This document shows positions 45,424-55,937 of a stretch of 64,000 nt of DNA, piece by piece. Numbering within the stretch: the stretch's first letter is position 1; the number at the start of each line of letters is the position of its first letter. Under the pieces are notes generated by a model that was given only the letters and a program-made list of their open reading frames with translations, ran no database searches and was not told the DNA's origin. Both the position numbers and the translations under genes were made by a program. Source of the DNA: Neiella marina (GTDB lineage Bacteria; Pseudomonadota; Gammaproteobacteria; Enterobacterales; Neiellaceae); assembly GCF_002165625.1 (NCBI RefSeq), contig NZ_NGNS01000016.1:36411-100410 (forward strand), read 5' to 3'.

Positions 45424-47886
45424 ATGATCCGATACTCCATTGTTGCATCCATTGTGATGCTCACTGCATGTGCGCAAACGTCGCCCGACGTTGCTTCAAC
45501 TGCTCCGACGACAACTCCCGTTATTTCAGCAAGTGTTCCCAGCCAACCTCAAGGTTTAACGCTGCAACAAATCATGGCTGATCCCGAGTGGATTGGCTAT
45601 CAGCCTTACGCCAGTCATTGGCATTGGGATGGCAGCGCTGTTTACTACGACCAAAAAGTCAAAGACCAAGTTTATTACCAGCGGGTCAAACTAGATTTAC
45701 AAGGTAATACTGAAGTTGTACCCATCGAGCAGCGCTACCTTACCGACATGGAAGATGGCGAGACTTCTGCCGATGGCAAATGGCGCGCGTACATATTCCG
45801 CGGCAACTTAATGCTGACCAACCTGAGTAGCGGCGATGTCAAGCAGCTCACCCGAAATAGCGATGAGGTCAGCCAACCGCACTTTATGACTGATGGTCGT
45901 ATTAGTTATCGTCAAGACAATCAGTTTTTTGCGATTAATCCTCACTCTGGTGAGCGCACTCAATTGGCCGATGTACGATTGGAAAACAGCCCTAAGCCAC
46001 CAGCTCAACCCGAGGGATTCGTCTCCCAAGAGCAACATGACTTGATTCAATGGGTTGCCGATAATCATAAACGTGCTGAGCAACGTTTCGACAATAAACA
46101 ACAATGGCTACAGCAAGACCCTTCAGCTGCTCCTGAACCCATTTACTTGGGCGACGATCATGAGCTGTTAGCGGCTCATCTGTCGGCGTCCGGCCGTTAC
46201 CTGCTATTGGCTTATGCTGAAGACCGCGTCAGTCGTGCTGATAGCGACATCATGCCAAATTACATCACCTTCGATGGCACCATTGAAACGCAATCAGTTC
46301 GTGCCCGCGTTGGCGATGATGATCCTGCGCCACTGCAACTGATGATGGTGGATACTCAAACCGGCGCCATGACCATTCTCGACATGTCGGTTTTGCCCGG
46401 TATGAAGGATGATGTATTCAAAGCAGTTCGTGCCGCCAACGAAAAGGCCTATGGCAGTGCGTATGAGGCCCCCGAACAGCAGCCCCGCAAACTGCAGTTA
46501 ATGGAAGATTGGGGGCTTAGCCACCCATCGATTATTTGGCATCCAGAGCAAGATACGGCACTGTTGATGGTGGAAGCGGTGGACAACAAAGATCGCTGGA
46601 TTGCCTCTGTTAACAGCTCAGGCATTGTCCAATCGCAGCATCGCTTGCATGACGATGCTTGGGTCAACTACGACTTCAATGAATTCGGCTGGCTTGGCGA
46701 GCAAATTTATTACTTGTCTGAGCAAATGGGCTACAGCAACTTGTATGTCAAATCACTGCAAGGCAAAACTCGCCGCTTAGTGGGCGGCACTCAAGAAGTT
46801 CAGTCACTGACTGTGAGTCCAGATGGCGCTTACATTTACTACGTATCGAATCCTACTCACCCGGGCGTCTATGACATCTACCGAGTTGCAACGTCGAGCG
46901 GCGAAATCACCCAGCTCACCGACTTAAAAGGGATGACATCTTATCAGCTCAGCCCCAATGGCAAACAGCTGCTACTCACTCATTCAACCATGACCAAGCC
47001 GCCGGAACTGTTTGTCGCACCAGCTGACGGCAGTGATCAAGCCAAGCAACTGAGCAACACCGTCAAGACCGAATTCCAAGCAATTGATTGGCAACAGGCA
47101 GAAATTGTTGCCATGCCATCGGCTCACGATGATCAACCTGTCTACGCCAAAATCTTTTACCCACAAGGTTATGACGCCGACCAAGCGACAAAGTATCCAG
47201 CAGTGATGTTCGTTCACGGAGCCGGTTACCTGCAGAATGTCCACGCGGGTTGGTCCGGTTATTTCCGCGAGTATATGTTCCATAATTTGTTGGCCGAACA
47301 AGGCTATGTGGTGATGGATATCGACTATCGCGGCTCGCAAGGCTATGGTCGCGATGTCCGCACAGCTATCTATCGCAACATGGGGCACCCGGAAGTTGAA
47401 GACATGGCCACAGGGGTTGAGTGGCTCGCGCAAAATGCCAATGTCGACGCTCAGCGAGTTGGTGTTTATGGCGGCTCATACGGTGGTTTTCTAACCTTTA
47501 TGGCCTTATTTAGAGAGCCAGACTTGTATGCTGCCGGTGCAGCATTGCGGCCGGTGACAGACTGGGCTCACTACAATGCGCCTTACACCAGCAACATCCT
47601 CAATACTCCGCAAATGGACCCCCAAGCATATCGGGTTAGTTCACCGATTTATCACGCTGAGGGGTTGAACAAACCATTGCTAATCAATGCGCCGATGCTT
47701 GATAACAATGTGTTCTTCCAAGATGTAGTGCGGTTAGTGCAGCGCTTGATCGAACTGGAGAAAGACGACTTCGAAACGGCTATTTTCCCAGTCGAACCTC
47801 ATAGTTTCAAAGAGCCCTCTAGCTGGCTCGATGAATACAAGCGAATTCACAAGCTTTTTGAGACACACCTCAAACCTGCAAAATAA
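45424..47886 (+). CDS. S9 family prolyl oligopeptidase lipoprotein (dipeptidyl-peptidase type)
   Basis: This 820-residue protein is a predicted periplasmic lipoprotein (signal ending LTAC, lipidated Cys about residue 16). It has a DPP4-like beta-propeller (about 60-570), with many TDG/GxY blades, and an alpha/beta-hydrolase domain. The latter has the nucleophile in GVYGGSYGGF and the catalytic histidine in FPVEPHSF. It probably cleaves peptides after proline or alanine. The longer frame adds 33 residues upstream without a signal peptide, so ATG 45424 is preferred. A terminator follows. Confidence 0.9.
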   Translation: MIRYSIVASIVMLTACAQTSPDVASTAPTTTPVISASVPSQPQGLTLQQIMADPEWIGYQPYASHWHWDGSAVYYDQKVKDQVYYQRVKLDLQGNTEVVPIEQRYLTDMEDGETSADGKWRAYIFRGNLMLTNLSSGDVKQLTRNSDEVSQPHFMTDGRISYRQDNQFFAINPHSGERTQLADVRLENSPKPPAQPEGFVSQEQHDLIQWVADNHKRAEQRFDNKQQWLQQDPSAAPEPIYLGDDHELLAAHLSASGRYLLLAYAEDRVSRADSDIMPNYITFDGTIETQSVRARVGDDDPAPLQLMMVDTQTGAMTILDMSVLPGMKDDVFKAVRAANEKAYGSAYEAPEQQPRKLQLMEDWGLSHPSIIWHPEQDTALLMVEAVDNKDRWIASVNSSGIVQSQHRLHDDAWVNYDFNEFGWLGEQIYYLSEQMGYSNLYVKSLQGKTRRLVGGTQEVQSLTVSPDGAYIYYVSNPTHPGVYDIYRVATSSGEITQLTDLKGMTSYQLSPNGKQLLLTHSTMTKPPELFVAPADGSDQAKQLSNTVKTEFQAIDWQQAEIVAMPSAHDDQPVYAKIFYPQGYDADQATKYPAVMFVHGAGYLQNVHAGWSGYFREYMFHNLLAEQGYVVMDIDYRGSQGYGRDVRTAIYRNMGHPEVEDMATGVEWLAQNANVDAQRVGVYGGSYGGFLTFMALFREPDLYAAGAALRPVTDWAHYNAPYTSNILNTPQMDPQAYRVSSPIYHAEGLNKPLLINAPMLDNNVFFQDVVRLVQRLIELEKDDFETAIFPVEPHSFKEPSSWLDEYKRIHKLFETHLKPAK

Positions 47887-47898
47887 GCTGGTTCAAAC

Positions 47899-47929
47899 GG
47901 CAAGCTAGGGCCTCCTAGCTTGCCTTTTT
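47899..47929 (+). terminator. Terminator after the S9 peptidase gene
   Basis: GGCAAGCTAGG and CCTAGCTTGCC form an 11-base stem followed by TTTTTG. Confidence 0.93.
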
Positions 47930-48037
47930 GTGACTCCAACGCTTGCTTCAATTAAACGCAACATCAATACTCAGATTAGAGCGAACACTTCAAGATTCGC
48001 ATGACAGACAGTCAGTTAACGCATCGTTGTAGTCACC

Positions 48038-49321
48038 ATGAAAATCCTGATAAAAACCGAATTTGCCTATCTTATTTTGCTGATGCTGACCATCGGTTTG
48101 GTCGCCTGGCAACACTTCGGCATGAATATCAGTTACAGCTATCAATTATCCAGGGAAGTGCCAGTTACCCTGAGTAATGATGACATCAACGGCGGCCGCT
48201 CTCGCGGCATCTTGTCATACACCAACGGTAAACCGACGCTGAACTGCGATATTGTGCTGTCACAAAGCTTTCCGTTTTGCAGCATTCTATTACCGCTCAG
48301 CAATAACAACGGCAGTGGTATTGATCTACAACGATATGATTCACTGACCTTAACGCTTGGCTTTCAGGCGAGCGAACGCGACACCTTGTTGGTTTATCTA
48401 AACAACGGTGAGATTATCGGCAACGACCAAGTGATTCGGGCCAACATGCAAGTGCTGGTGCCAGCGACAGGTACGCAAGACTACACCCTGCCGCTATCTC
48501 AGTTTCATGTCCCGTCATGGTGGATCTTTTCCCGAACAGAACAAAACATTACCACCGCATCACGTCTCGACAATGTTCAGAACATTCAGCTTTCAACCGG
48601 CGATCACCGCAGTGCTCGACATGTGCAAATTCAGGTGTTGGACTTTCACTTTGATGGCAAATGGATGAGAGCAGCGGACCTTTATTTCTATCTATTGGTG
48701 GTTTGGGCCTTTGCCGCAGTTGCCCAAATCCTAGTAATTGCCAGGCGTTTTCGCTTTAAGTACCTGTACACCCAGCGTGAAGCAAAACGCCTTAACGAAA
48801 TTAATAACTTCCTCCAGGTTGAGCGCGATAAATTCGAAACTCTGGCCAAACATGACGCTCTCACAGGATGTCTTAACCGAAATGGCATGATCGATATCCT
48901 CGGTCGCGCCATCGGTCAGTTTGAACATGGCAATAGCTCCACCGCATTGATTTTGCTGGATATCGACAACTTCAAACAACTCAATGACAATTATGGTCAC
49001 GATGAAGGTGATCGGGTACTGGTGCAGCTCGCCAAACTACTGCGTAAACACATTCGAGACAATGACCACCTTGTCCGTTGGGGGGGAGAAGAATTTGCTA
49101 TCGTCTGTGAGCAAACATCCACCGCTGGCGCCTTAACGTTGGCGGAGAACTTACGAGCAGTGATTGAGTCGAGTCATATCTGTGAACACAGTCAAGTGAC
49201 AGCTTCTTTTGGCGTCGCTAAGCTCAATTCAAAACACATTGAAAACTGGTTCAAGCGCGCAGATGAATCGCTTTACTTAGCCAAAAAACAAGGTCGAAAC
49301 AGAGTAACGCTGGCGCCCTAA
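48038..49321 (+). CDS. Membrane-bound diguanylate cyclase
   Basis: This 427-residue enzyme makes c-di-GMP. A membrane helix (8-25) precedes a periplasmic region of about 190 residues, beta-rich and without a family I recognise. Then come a second helix (about 215-233), a short coiled coil, and GGDEF with the active-site motif GGEEF (349-353). RDND lies five residues before it, the expected product-inhibition I-site. It is followed by a second GGDEF gene on the same strand 120 bases on. Confidence 0.9.
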   Translation: MKILIKTEFAYLILLMLTIGLVAWQHFGMNISYSYQLSREVPVTLSNDDINGGRSRGILSYTNGKPTLNCDIVLSQSFPFCSILLPLSNNNGSGIDLQRYDSLTLTLGFQASERDTLLVYLNNGEIIGNDQVIRANMQVLVPATGTQDYTLPLSQFHVPSWWIFSRTEQNITTASRLDNVQNIQLSTGDHRSARHVQIQVLDFHFDGKWMRAADLYFYLLVVWAFAAVAQILVIARRFRFKYLYTQREAKRLNEINNFLQVERDKFETLAKHDALTGCLNRNGMIDILGRAIGQFEHGNSSTALILLDIDNFKQLNDNYGHDEGDRVLVQLAKLLRKHIRDNDHLVRWGGEEFAIVCEQTSTAGALTLAENLRAVIESSHICEHSQVTASFGVAKLNSKHIENWFKRADESLYLAKKQGRNRVTLAP

Positions 49322-49441
49322 CCTCAGGTAATATAACTACCAAATGTCAGTTGCGGGCTTACTTTAAATCGCTCAGACTGTCCGAGTACTTATCTGCTAC
49401 CTTGCATTGAGGTTCAGCACAACTATAGGTTTCTCCGGTCG

Positions 49442-51322
49442 ATGCTCCAGTTTACCTTGCTATTGCTCATTACCAGCCTAAGCCTGATGCCAGCTTGGCT
49501 GGCCCAAGCTCAGCCAGAGCAAGAGCTAACCGAAGAACAATTCCTCTCCGCAGTCCAAATCCTCACAGATGGTTCAGACACAACAATTGAAGCTGATTTA
49601 GAAACGCTGGAATACCTTGAGCAACAAGCGCTTTACTTTGATGATGCGGCACGCCGTAAGCTCAATCGAATCAAATGTTGGTACCTGCATCACCTCGAAC
49701 CAGCGCAAGTAAACGTCTTTACCGAAACGCAAATCGCAGAGGCACAACAAGCTCAAGATCGAGTGGCAGAAGCCGACTTTATTAATTGCCAAGCTGCTTA
49801 TGATTTTTACTTTGGCGATCCCGATAAAGCCTTGGGCAAGATCGAGCAGGCGTATGCAATCGCTCAGCAAATCAATGATCGACGACTCATCGCCGACATG
49901 ATGGCAGCCAGAGGCGAAATCAATTCATATCGTGGTGATCTCGCCATTGCGCTGCGTGACCTACTCAGAGCACAAAGCATTTATGACGCACTCGACTTGC
50001 CCTATTACAGCGCATATAACCTATCCATCATTGCCAATACCTATCGTCGAATGAAGGCCTATGGCGATGCTTTAGAACACTATGCTCGGCTACATGAACT
50101 CTATTCTGATGCGCTGAATCGCGCGAGCCTCATGGAGATTAAGCTTTACCAATCGATCATTTATCAGGATATGGGGCAATTGGATACAGCCCAACAACTG
50201 GCCAAGTCGGTGTATGATTTTTATCAACAACAAGAGGATCCTGACGGCATATCCTTTGCCTCAACGTACTTGGGTAGCATCCATAACGACATGGGAGATT
50301 ATCAGACCGGCTTGGTGTATATTCGCCAGTCCATTGCGCTGAGCGACAATCCCGACCTCGATCCACAACTCAATCAGTTCTACCTCGGTCAAGCCCTTAA
50401 TGGCCTCAATGAACTAGACCAAGCAAGTGTCGCACTGGCCAATGCCGAAGCGTCTTTCAAGCGAGAAAACAACCTTCGTTTTTTGTCCTTGCTCCATCAA
50501 GAAAAAGCCTTGTTGTACGCCAAACAAAAACTGTGGCAGCAAGCATTTGACGAGCAAAAACGTTATACCGATAGCCTCGTTGAACTCACTGAAAAACAAG
50601 ACGAGCAGCACTCGGCACGACTGAGAATCGAATTTAACCTACAACGCACTCAAGACGAAAACGATCATCTTAAGCAACAACAAGCCCTCAAAAATGCCGA
50701 GTTACAGGCACTTGCCGAAGCGTCAAAGTGGCAATTCGTCACCGTGGCACTGGCGTCAGCATTACTGGTCGTCATTGCGATTGCTGGCGTCAGACTGTGG
50801 CTTCATGCGCGTCGAATGCAACGCCTAGCACTAACCGACCCGTTAACGATGTTACCTAATAGGCGCCACATTGAAGAAGTTGGTTTGCAGATGCTCGATA
50901 AATGTGTTCAAAACAAACACGATTGCTCTCTGCTGGTGATGGATATCGATCATTTCAAAACCATCAATGATTCATACGGCCATGAAGTAGGCGATCAAGT
51001 TCTTAAGATCTTGGCGCAAACAGCCAAAGCGGCAATTCGCCACCAAGATGTCATCGGTCGCACCGGTGGTGAGGAGTTTATCGCGCTGATGCCGCAAACC
51101 AGCAGCAAACAAGCAAGCTTAGTCGCCGAGCGCATTCGGCGAGATATTGATAATCTCGATCTCAGTTATCTGGCGACAACACTATCGGTCACCACAAGTA
51201 TTGGCGTCGCCCAACACAATGCCAGTCATGAAAGCTTAAATGAGCTGACTTGCCGAGCAGACCAAGCGCTCTATCAAGCCAAGGAGCAAGGCCGCAATAG
51301 GGTAGTTGTCGCTGACCGATGA
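49442..51322 (+). CDS. Diguanylate cyclase with periplasmic TPR-like repeats
   Basis: This 626-residue protein has a signal/anchor (1-22), a helical TPR-like periplasmic domain (about 60-400, with repeats such as DALEHYARLHELYSDAL), a coiled coil (390-430), a membrane helix (about 432-452) and a GGDEF domain. The active motif is GGEEF (542-546), with RHQD five residues before it as an I-site. ATG 49442 was taken as start. It is likely to be an active cyclase sensing an envelope signal. Confidence 0.9.
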   Translation: MLQFTLLLLITSLSLMPAWLAQAQPEQELTEEQFLSAVQILTDGSDTTIEADLETLEYLEQQALYFDDAARRKLNRIKCWYLHHLEPAQVNVFTETQIAEAQQAQDRVAEADFINCQAAYDFYFGDPDKALGKIEQAYAIAQQINDRRLIADMMAARGEINSYRGDLAIALRDLLRAQSIYDALDLPYYSAYNLSIIANTYRRMKAYGDALEHYARLHELYSDALNRASLMEIKLYQSIIYQDMGQLDTAQQLAKSVYDFYQQQEDPDGISFASTYLGSIHNDMGDYQTGLVYIRQSIALSDNPDLDPQLNQFYLGQALNGLNELDQASVALANAEASFKRENNLRFLSLLHQEKALLYAKQKLWQQAFDEQKRYTDSLVELTEKQDEQHSARLRIEFNLQRTQDENDHLKQQQALKNAELQALAEASKWQFVTVALASALLVVIAIAGVRLWLHARRMQRLALTDPLTMLPNRRHIEEVGLQMLDKCVQNKHDCSLLVMDIDHFKTINDSYGHEVGDQVLKILAQTAKAAIRHQDVIGRTGGEEFIALMPQTSSKQASLVAERIRRDIDNLDLSYLATTLSVTTSIGVAQHNASHESLNELTCRADQALYQAKEQGRNRVVVADR

Positions 51323-51331
51323 GAGCTCAGG

Positions 51332-52483
51332 TTATGCCATGGCGGACAGGACACCAAACACACAAAAGCCGGACACAAGAAACAGCACCGGTACTCTAAG
51401 CTGTCGCAACAAAACGTAGCCAACAACAACGGCAGCAAAATCACCGGCATCAAGCACCGAACTAACAAAAATGGGGCTATACCAAGCGCTCAATAGCAGG
51501 CCAACAACTGCGGCATTGACAGCACTAACTGCCGCGGCCAAACGAGGCTTCGCCATTAATCCATGCCAACTGGATAGAAATCCAACCATCAACAGTAAGC
51601 CGGGCGCAAAGATAGCCATAGTAGCTAACAGCGCGCCAATAAGAGGGGTTTCTGGCATCAAATCGGCGCCAAGAAATGTCGCCAATGTAAACATAGGACC
51701 CGGAATAGCTTGAGCAGAAGCGTAGCCAAGAAAAAAGCTATCACTACTGACCTGCCCAACCAATGCCTCCTGCAATAAAGGCAATACCACATGACCACCA
51801 CCAAAAACTAAGGCGCCAGCTTGAAAGAAATCACTAAACAAGGACAGTAGCGGGTTACTCGACGCCAACAATGGCAAGCCAACAAACAACAAGCCAAAGA
51901 CGACCAGCGCCCACCACTTTGGTTTCAGCTCCGAGCCTGTAGCATTGTCGGCATCAATGGGCGCTGATGGTTGGACGCAACCAATAATTGCGGCAGCAAT
52001 AAGCACCAGTAATTGAGTGCTAATCCCTGGCCAAATAAGCATCACAACGGTGCTAGCAAGGCCTATGACAACACCGAGTTGTCGTTGCCAAAATTGCTTC
52101 GACATGGTGAGCACCGCATCAGCAACGATGACCACAGCGAACAACTTCAACGCATGAATGACACTCTGATAGAACAGATTTTCTGTCAAGCTGGTGTTGA
52201 CGATGGCAATGCCAAACATGATGCAAAAAGATGGCGCAGTAAAAGCAAAAAACGCAGTCAGGCCACCGAGCAATCCCGCTCGCTGATAACCAATAGCGAA
52301 GCCCACTTGGGAAGACCCAGGGCCGGGTAAAAATTGCGATAGCGCAATCAGTTGGGCGTAACGCTCTTGTTTAAGCCAGCCCAATTTCTGCACGAAATGT
52401 CGTTGGAAATAACCCAAGTGCGCAGCTGGGCCACCAAAGCTGACCCAACCGAGAGAAAAGAAGTGTTTGAAAATCTGCCACAT
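51332..52483 (-). CDS. chrA: Chromate efflux transporter ChrA, long form
   Basis: ChrA proteins export chromate. This 383-residue protein contains two CHR halves of about five to six helices each. The first opens with FKHFFSLGWVSFGGPAAHLG and contains FLPGPGSSQVGFAIGY; the second has DFFQAGALVFGGGHVVLPLL and AQAIPGPMF. These duplicated GGP/GGGH and PGP motifs are diagnostic. ATG 52483 (AAGGTC upstream) is preferred to the upstream GTG. The gene converges on the diguanylate cyclase gene with a 9-base gap and no terminator. Confidence 0.92.
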   Translation of the reverse strand: MWQIFKHFFSLGWVSFGGPAAHLGYFQRHFVQKLGWLKQERYAQLIALSQFLPGPGSSQVGFAIGYQRAGLLGGLTAFFAFTAPSFCIMFGIAIVNTSLTENLFYQSVIHALKLFAVVIVADAVLTMSKQFWQRQLGVVIGLASTVVMLIWPGISTQLLVLIAAAIIGCVQPSAPIDADNATGSELKPKWWALVVFGLLFVGLPLLASSNPLLSLFSDFFQAGALVFGGGHVVLPLLQEALVGQVSSDSFFLGYASAQAIPGPMFTLATFLGADLMPETPLIGALLATMAIFAPGLLLMVGFLSSWHGLMAKPRLAAAVSAVNAAVVGLLLSAWYSPIFVSSVLDAGDFAAVVVGYVLLRQLRVPVLFLVSGFCVFGVLSAMA

Positions 52484-52535
52484 GGTGCTGACCTTATTAA
52501 ACAAAGGTGACACTAATATGACAGATAACCGCGAT

Positions 52536-53192
52536 TTAGCTTGGTGTATTTACCACACTTTGCGACTCGCGAGCCTCTTGCGCCGGTGGCTGAAGATGAA
52601 TATCCGATTGTTGCTGAATCGGAGCCTTCTTGTGGTAGCGGCCAAGCACAGAGCTTAGCACCACAAATCCAAGTAGCGAATAAGCCACTTTATCCCAGTC
52701 ATATAAGGCCAAGGCAAAAGCAGCAACAATCAAATCTGAGCCGAGAAGTACTTTACCGGAGTGAATACCAAAGCGCTCCTCAAGGTACAAACCTAAAATG
52801 TTCACACCACCTAATGAAGAACGATAGCGGAACAACAGAATCAAGCCGATGCCAATCAATCCGCCAGCAATGACAGCACCAAGCAGAGGAGGCAGGTTAT
52901 CAAAATGGACGTAGTAGTTGAGCACATCGGACATCAGTGATACCGCGACAATGCACAGCAAACTGCGAAGAGCAAAAGCTTTCCCCATTTGCCGAATGGC
53001 CAGATAGAAAAACGGCAGATTTATAGTAAAAAACCAAAACCCGAAGGTAATCGGCAAAGCCTTGTTGGCAATAAAGGCAAGGCCGGCTGTACCGCCAACC
53101 AACAAGCCACTAGCGGCAAGAAAGCACACACCTAGAGATACCAAAAAACAGCCTTCAACCTGGGCATACCAACTCAGGGCCATCTGCTTCAT
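52536..53192 (-). CDS. YitT-family (DUF161) membrane protein
   Basis: This 218-residue inner-membrane protein has about five helices and a soluble Gln/Pro-rich tail. LVGGTAGLAFIANKALPITF and then FRYRSSLGGVNILGLYLEE are the two repeated DUF161 elements of YitT proteins. The function in gammaproteobacteria is unknown. It lies just upstream of chrA on the same strand with a 52-base gap. The 284-base interval to the next gene upstream shows no clear feature. Confidence 0.8.
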   Translation of the reverse strand: MKQMALSWYAQVEGCFLVSLGVCFLAASGLLVGGTAGLAFIANKALPITFGFWFFTINLPFFYLAIRQMGKAFALRSLLCIVAVSLMSDVLNYYVHFDNLPPLLGAVIAGGLIGIGLILLFRYRSSLGGVNILGLYLEERFGIHSGKVLLGSDLIVAAFALALYDWDKVAYSLLGFVVLSSVLGRYHKKAPIQQQSDIHLQPPAQEARESQSVVNTPS

Positions 53193-53476
53193 AACAATGC
53201 ATCGCTTACATGACTAAACACGGACGGCATTGTAGAGGCAGGCAACGAAAACACCTAAGAAATGGCGGCCCAAGTCACATAATTGCTGGGGTTGGCCTGT
53301 ACAGAAATCTGTTATGAATTGTTTACACTTGATTCGTTAGTTGCCACAGCTGAATGCTTAATCGGCCAATAACTTGTATGAACACTCCCAAGTTAGCCAC
53401 CGACTGAGACTCGAGCCTTTGCTTCGGTAGCCGTCCATGTTAGCTTTCCCATCACACTTAATAGAAACCCAACAAT

Positions 53477-54238
53477 ATGAAAAACAAAATACTTGCAGCT
53501 GCATTAATAGCAGCGTTTCCATCGCTCGCACAGGCAGATACCTTTGCTGGCATCTACGCCGGCGTTCAATACTGGGATATGGACGCTCAAGGAGAGTTTG
53601 GTACCAGCAGCAGCACCCAAGAGTATGATTTGTCCGACGAAGGTAAAGCTTCTATTTGGTTAGCTGTTGAGCATCCCGTGCCATTGCTACCTAACTTGAA
53701 GCTTCGATACAACCAAATGGACACTGATGGCTTTGCCGACGTTGAGGACTTTGAATTCGGTGGCATTACCTACAATGGTGAATCAACACTCGATGCCGAG
53801 CTCGACCACGCTGACATCATCATGTATTACGAATTATTCGATAATCCGCTCACCAGCTTAGATGTAGGCTTGAACCTGAAATACGGCGACTACAAAGTAA
53901 CAGTAGTTGGCGAAGTCGAAGTTGACGACACCACGGTGACAGCGACATCGAAAGAGAGTTACAAAGGCGTTATTCCAATGCTATACGGCGCCACCGAGCT
54001 TGGTATCCCAGGCACCGGCTTTTCAATCTATGGTGAAGCCAATTGGATCGGTGTCGGCGACTACAGCGCTTATGACGTGCAAGTAGGTACTCAATACCTG
54101 TTGATCGATAACCTAGCCGTTGAAGCAGCGATTCAACTGGGCTATCGCAAAGTGAAGTTTGATTTGGATGATGTTGATGACCTGACCATCGACGCCGAAT
54201 TCGACGGTATTTACGGCGGTGTGCAAGTCCACTTCTAA
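53477..54238 (+). CDS. TIGR04219-family outer-membrane beta-barrel protein
   Basis: This 253-residue protein has a signal peptide (1-20, ending AQA) and alternating amphipathic beta strands, ending in the outer-membrane signature FDGIYGGVQVHF with a terminal phenylalanine. IYAGVQYWDMDAQGEFG and LPLL-like spacing, and ASIWLAVEHPVPLLPNLKLR, match TIGR04219 proteins of marine gammaproteobacteria. The function is unknown; no ligand-specific motif is visible. It converges on the S10 operon with a shared terminator. Confidence 0.85.
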   Translation: MKNKILAAALIAAFPSLAQADTFAGIYAGVQYWDMDAQGEFGTSSSTQEYDLSDEGKASIWLAVEHPVPLLPNLKLRYNQMDTDGFADVEDFEFGGITYNGESTLDAELDHADIIMYYELFDNPLTSLDVGLNLKYGDYKVTVVGEVEVDDTTVTATSKESYKGVIPMLYGATELGIPGTGFSIYGEANWIGVGDYSAYDVQVGTQYLLIDNLAVEAAIQLGYRKVKFDLDDVDDLTIDAEFDGIYGGVQVHF

Positions 54239-54304
54239 GTCACCGACGGACATAGCTAAAGCTCGTTGGTTAAATGCGACTGGGGCGCATGACAACCAGC
54301 AAAC

Positions 54305-54332
54305 AAAAAAGGCTCCCGAGGGAGCCTTTTTT
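54305..54332. terminator. Bidirectional terminator at the end of the S10 operon
   Basis: GGCTCC and GGAGCC form a stem with A-run and T-run on both sides. It ends the S10 operon after rpsQ and the convergent outer-membrane protein gene. Confidence 0.92.
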
Positions 54333-54353
54333 CATTAAAGCATTAAGTCAAAC

Positions 54354-54605
54354 TTAAGCTTTAGTAACCACTTCAACTAGGGTCCAATTTTTAGTCTTAG
54401 ACAGTGGGCGGCATTCTTTAATGCTAACCACATCACCAGTTTGACATTGGTTTTCTTCATCATGTACGTGAAGCTTGGTAGTGCGTTTGATGTACTTACC
54501 GTAGATTGGGTGTTTCACCTTACGCTCGATAGCTACAGTGATGGACTTGTCCATCTTGTCGCTGATCACTTTACCTTGCAACGTACGAATCTTAGCTTCG
54601 CTCAT
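54354..54605 (-). CDS. rpsQ: 30S ribosomal protein S17
   Basis: S17 is an OB-fold protein that organises the 5' domain of 16S rRNA. The 83-residue protein contains [20 protein letters not shown] and [20 protein letters not shown], typical of the family. Its start shares a base with the rpmC stop. It is the last gene of the S10 operon; normally rplN of the spc operon follows, but here a terminator does. Confidence 0.98.
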   Translation of the reverse strand: MSEAKIRTLQGKVISDKMDKSITVAIERKVKHPIYGKYIKRTTKLHVHDEENQCQTGDVVSIKECRPLSKTKNWTLVEVVTKA

Positions 54606-54796
54606 TACGCACCTGCCTTCTCGTTCAGGAGGGTTTTAACGCGCGCAATGTTGCGGCGTACCTGTTTCAGCGTGTGAGTCTGGCTCAACTGACCAGTGCT
54701 TGCTTGCATGCGCAGGTTAAATTGCTCACGCAACAGCTCTAGCAATTCAGCGTTCAGCTCTTCCACGCTTTTTTCACGCAGTTCACTCGCTTTCAT
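54605..54796 (-). CDS. rpmC: 50S ribosomal protein L29
   Basis: L29 is a two-helix protein near the polypeptide exit tunnel. The 63-residue protein starts [20 protein letters not shown], followed by [15 protein letters not shown], as expected. It is joined to rplP and rpsQ by TAATG overlaps. Confidence 0.98.
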   Translation of the reverse strand: MKASELREKSVEELNAELLELLREQFNLRMQASTGQLSQTHTLKQVRRNIARVKTLLNEKAGA

Positions 54797-55209
54797 TACA
54801 TCACCGTCCGAATTACAAAGGTTGTCTTAATTGGAAGCTTACGAGCGGCCAGATCAAAGGCTTCACGAGCCAATGCTTCTGGAACACCGTCCATCTCGTA
54901 AAGAACACGGCCTGGCTGAATCTGGGCAACCCAGTACTCAACGTTACCTTTACCTTTACCTTGACGAACTTCCAATGGTTTTTCAGTAATTGGCTTGTCT
55001 GGGAAGACGCGAATCCAGATTTTACCCTGACGCTTCACATGACGAGTCATGGCACGACGCGCAGCTTCAATCTGACGCGCAGTGATACGACCACGGCCAA
55101 CTGCTTTTAGACCGTAAGAACCAAAGCTGACTTTGCTACCAGCAACCGCGACACCGCGGTTACGGCCTTTTTGCATCTTACGGAACTTAGTACGTTTCGG
55201 TTGTAGCAT
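54796..55209 (-). CDS. rplP: 50S ribosomal protein L16
   Basis: L16 binds near the A-site and central protuberance of 23S rRNA. The 137-residue protein starts [19 protein letters not shown] and contains [20 protein letters not shown] and [20 protein letters not shown]. It lies ten bases after rpsC. Confidence 0.98.
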   Translation of the reverse strand: MLQPKRTKFRKMQKGRNRGVAVAGSKVSFGSYGLKAVGRGRITARQIEAARRAMTRHVKRQGKIWIRVFPDKPITEKPLEVRQGKGKGNVEYWVAQIQPGRVLYEMDGVPEALAREAFDLAARKLPIKTTFVIRTVM

Positions 55210-55219
55210 TGCTTACTCC

Positions 55220-55924
55220 TTACTTAGTACCTTTACGGCCGCGCTTGTTAGCTGGACGCGGTTGTTGCGCCTGCTGCTTCTCGACCTGTTCCATACCACC
55301 GAGGATCTCACCTTTGAAGATCCACACCTTGATGCCGATGATGCCGTAAGTAGTCAAAGCTTCTGAAGTTGCATAATCGATGTCTGCACGCAGTGTGTGC
55401 AGCGGTACACGACCTTCGCGGTACCATTCTGTACGAGCAATTTCTGCACCGCCCAGACGACCACTAACTTCTACCTTGATACCTTTGGCACCGAGGCGCA
55501 TAGCGTTTTGTACCGCGCGCTTCATGGCACGACGGAACATAACACGGCGCTCAAGCTGGCTAGCGATGCTATCGCCGACCAGTTTCGCGTCGAGTTCTGG
55601 CTTACGCACTTCGGAGATGTTGATTTGCGCAGGAGCACCAGCCAATTTGGCTACTTGCAGGCGCAATTTTTCAACGTCTTCACCTTTTTTACCAATCACA
55701 ACACCTGGACGGGCAGTGTGAATGGTCACGCGAATGCTTTTCGCTGGACGTTCAATTTCAATGCGAGAAACTGAAGCGTTTTTCAGTTCTTTGTTCAAGA
55801 ACTGACGAACCAAATGGTCGCTGTGCAGGTTGGCCGAGTACTCTTTCTTACCTGCGTACCAGGTTGAGTTCCACGGCTTAACGATGCCTAGGCGAATTCC
55901 ATTAGGATGTACTTTCTGACCCAT
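55220..55924 (-). CDS. rpsC: 30S ribosomal protein S3
   Basis: S3 lines the mRNA entry tunnel. The 234-residue protein starts [20 protein letters not shown], has a KH domain with the [15 protein letters not shown] loop, and the [20 protein letters not shown] segment of the C-terminal domain. The tail is Gln- and Lys-rich. Spacing to neighbours is tight. Confidence 0.98.
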   Translation of the reverse strand: MGQKVHPNGIRLGIVKPWNSTWYAGKKEYSANLHSDHLVRQFLNKELKNASVSRIEIERPAKSIRVTIHTARPGVVIGKKGEDVEKLRLQVAKLAGAPAQINISEVRKPELDAKLVGDSIASQLERRVMFRRAMKRAVQNAMRLGAKGIKVEVSGRLGGAEIARTEWYREGRVPLHTLRADIDYATSEALTTYGIIGIKVWIFKGEILGGMEQVEKQQAQQPRPANKRGRKGTK

Positions 55925-55937
55925 TTACCTGTCTCCG

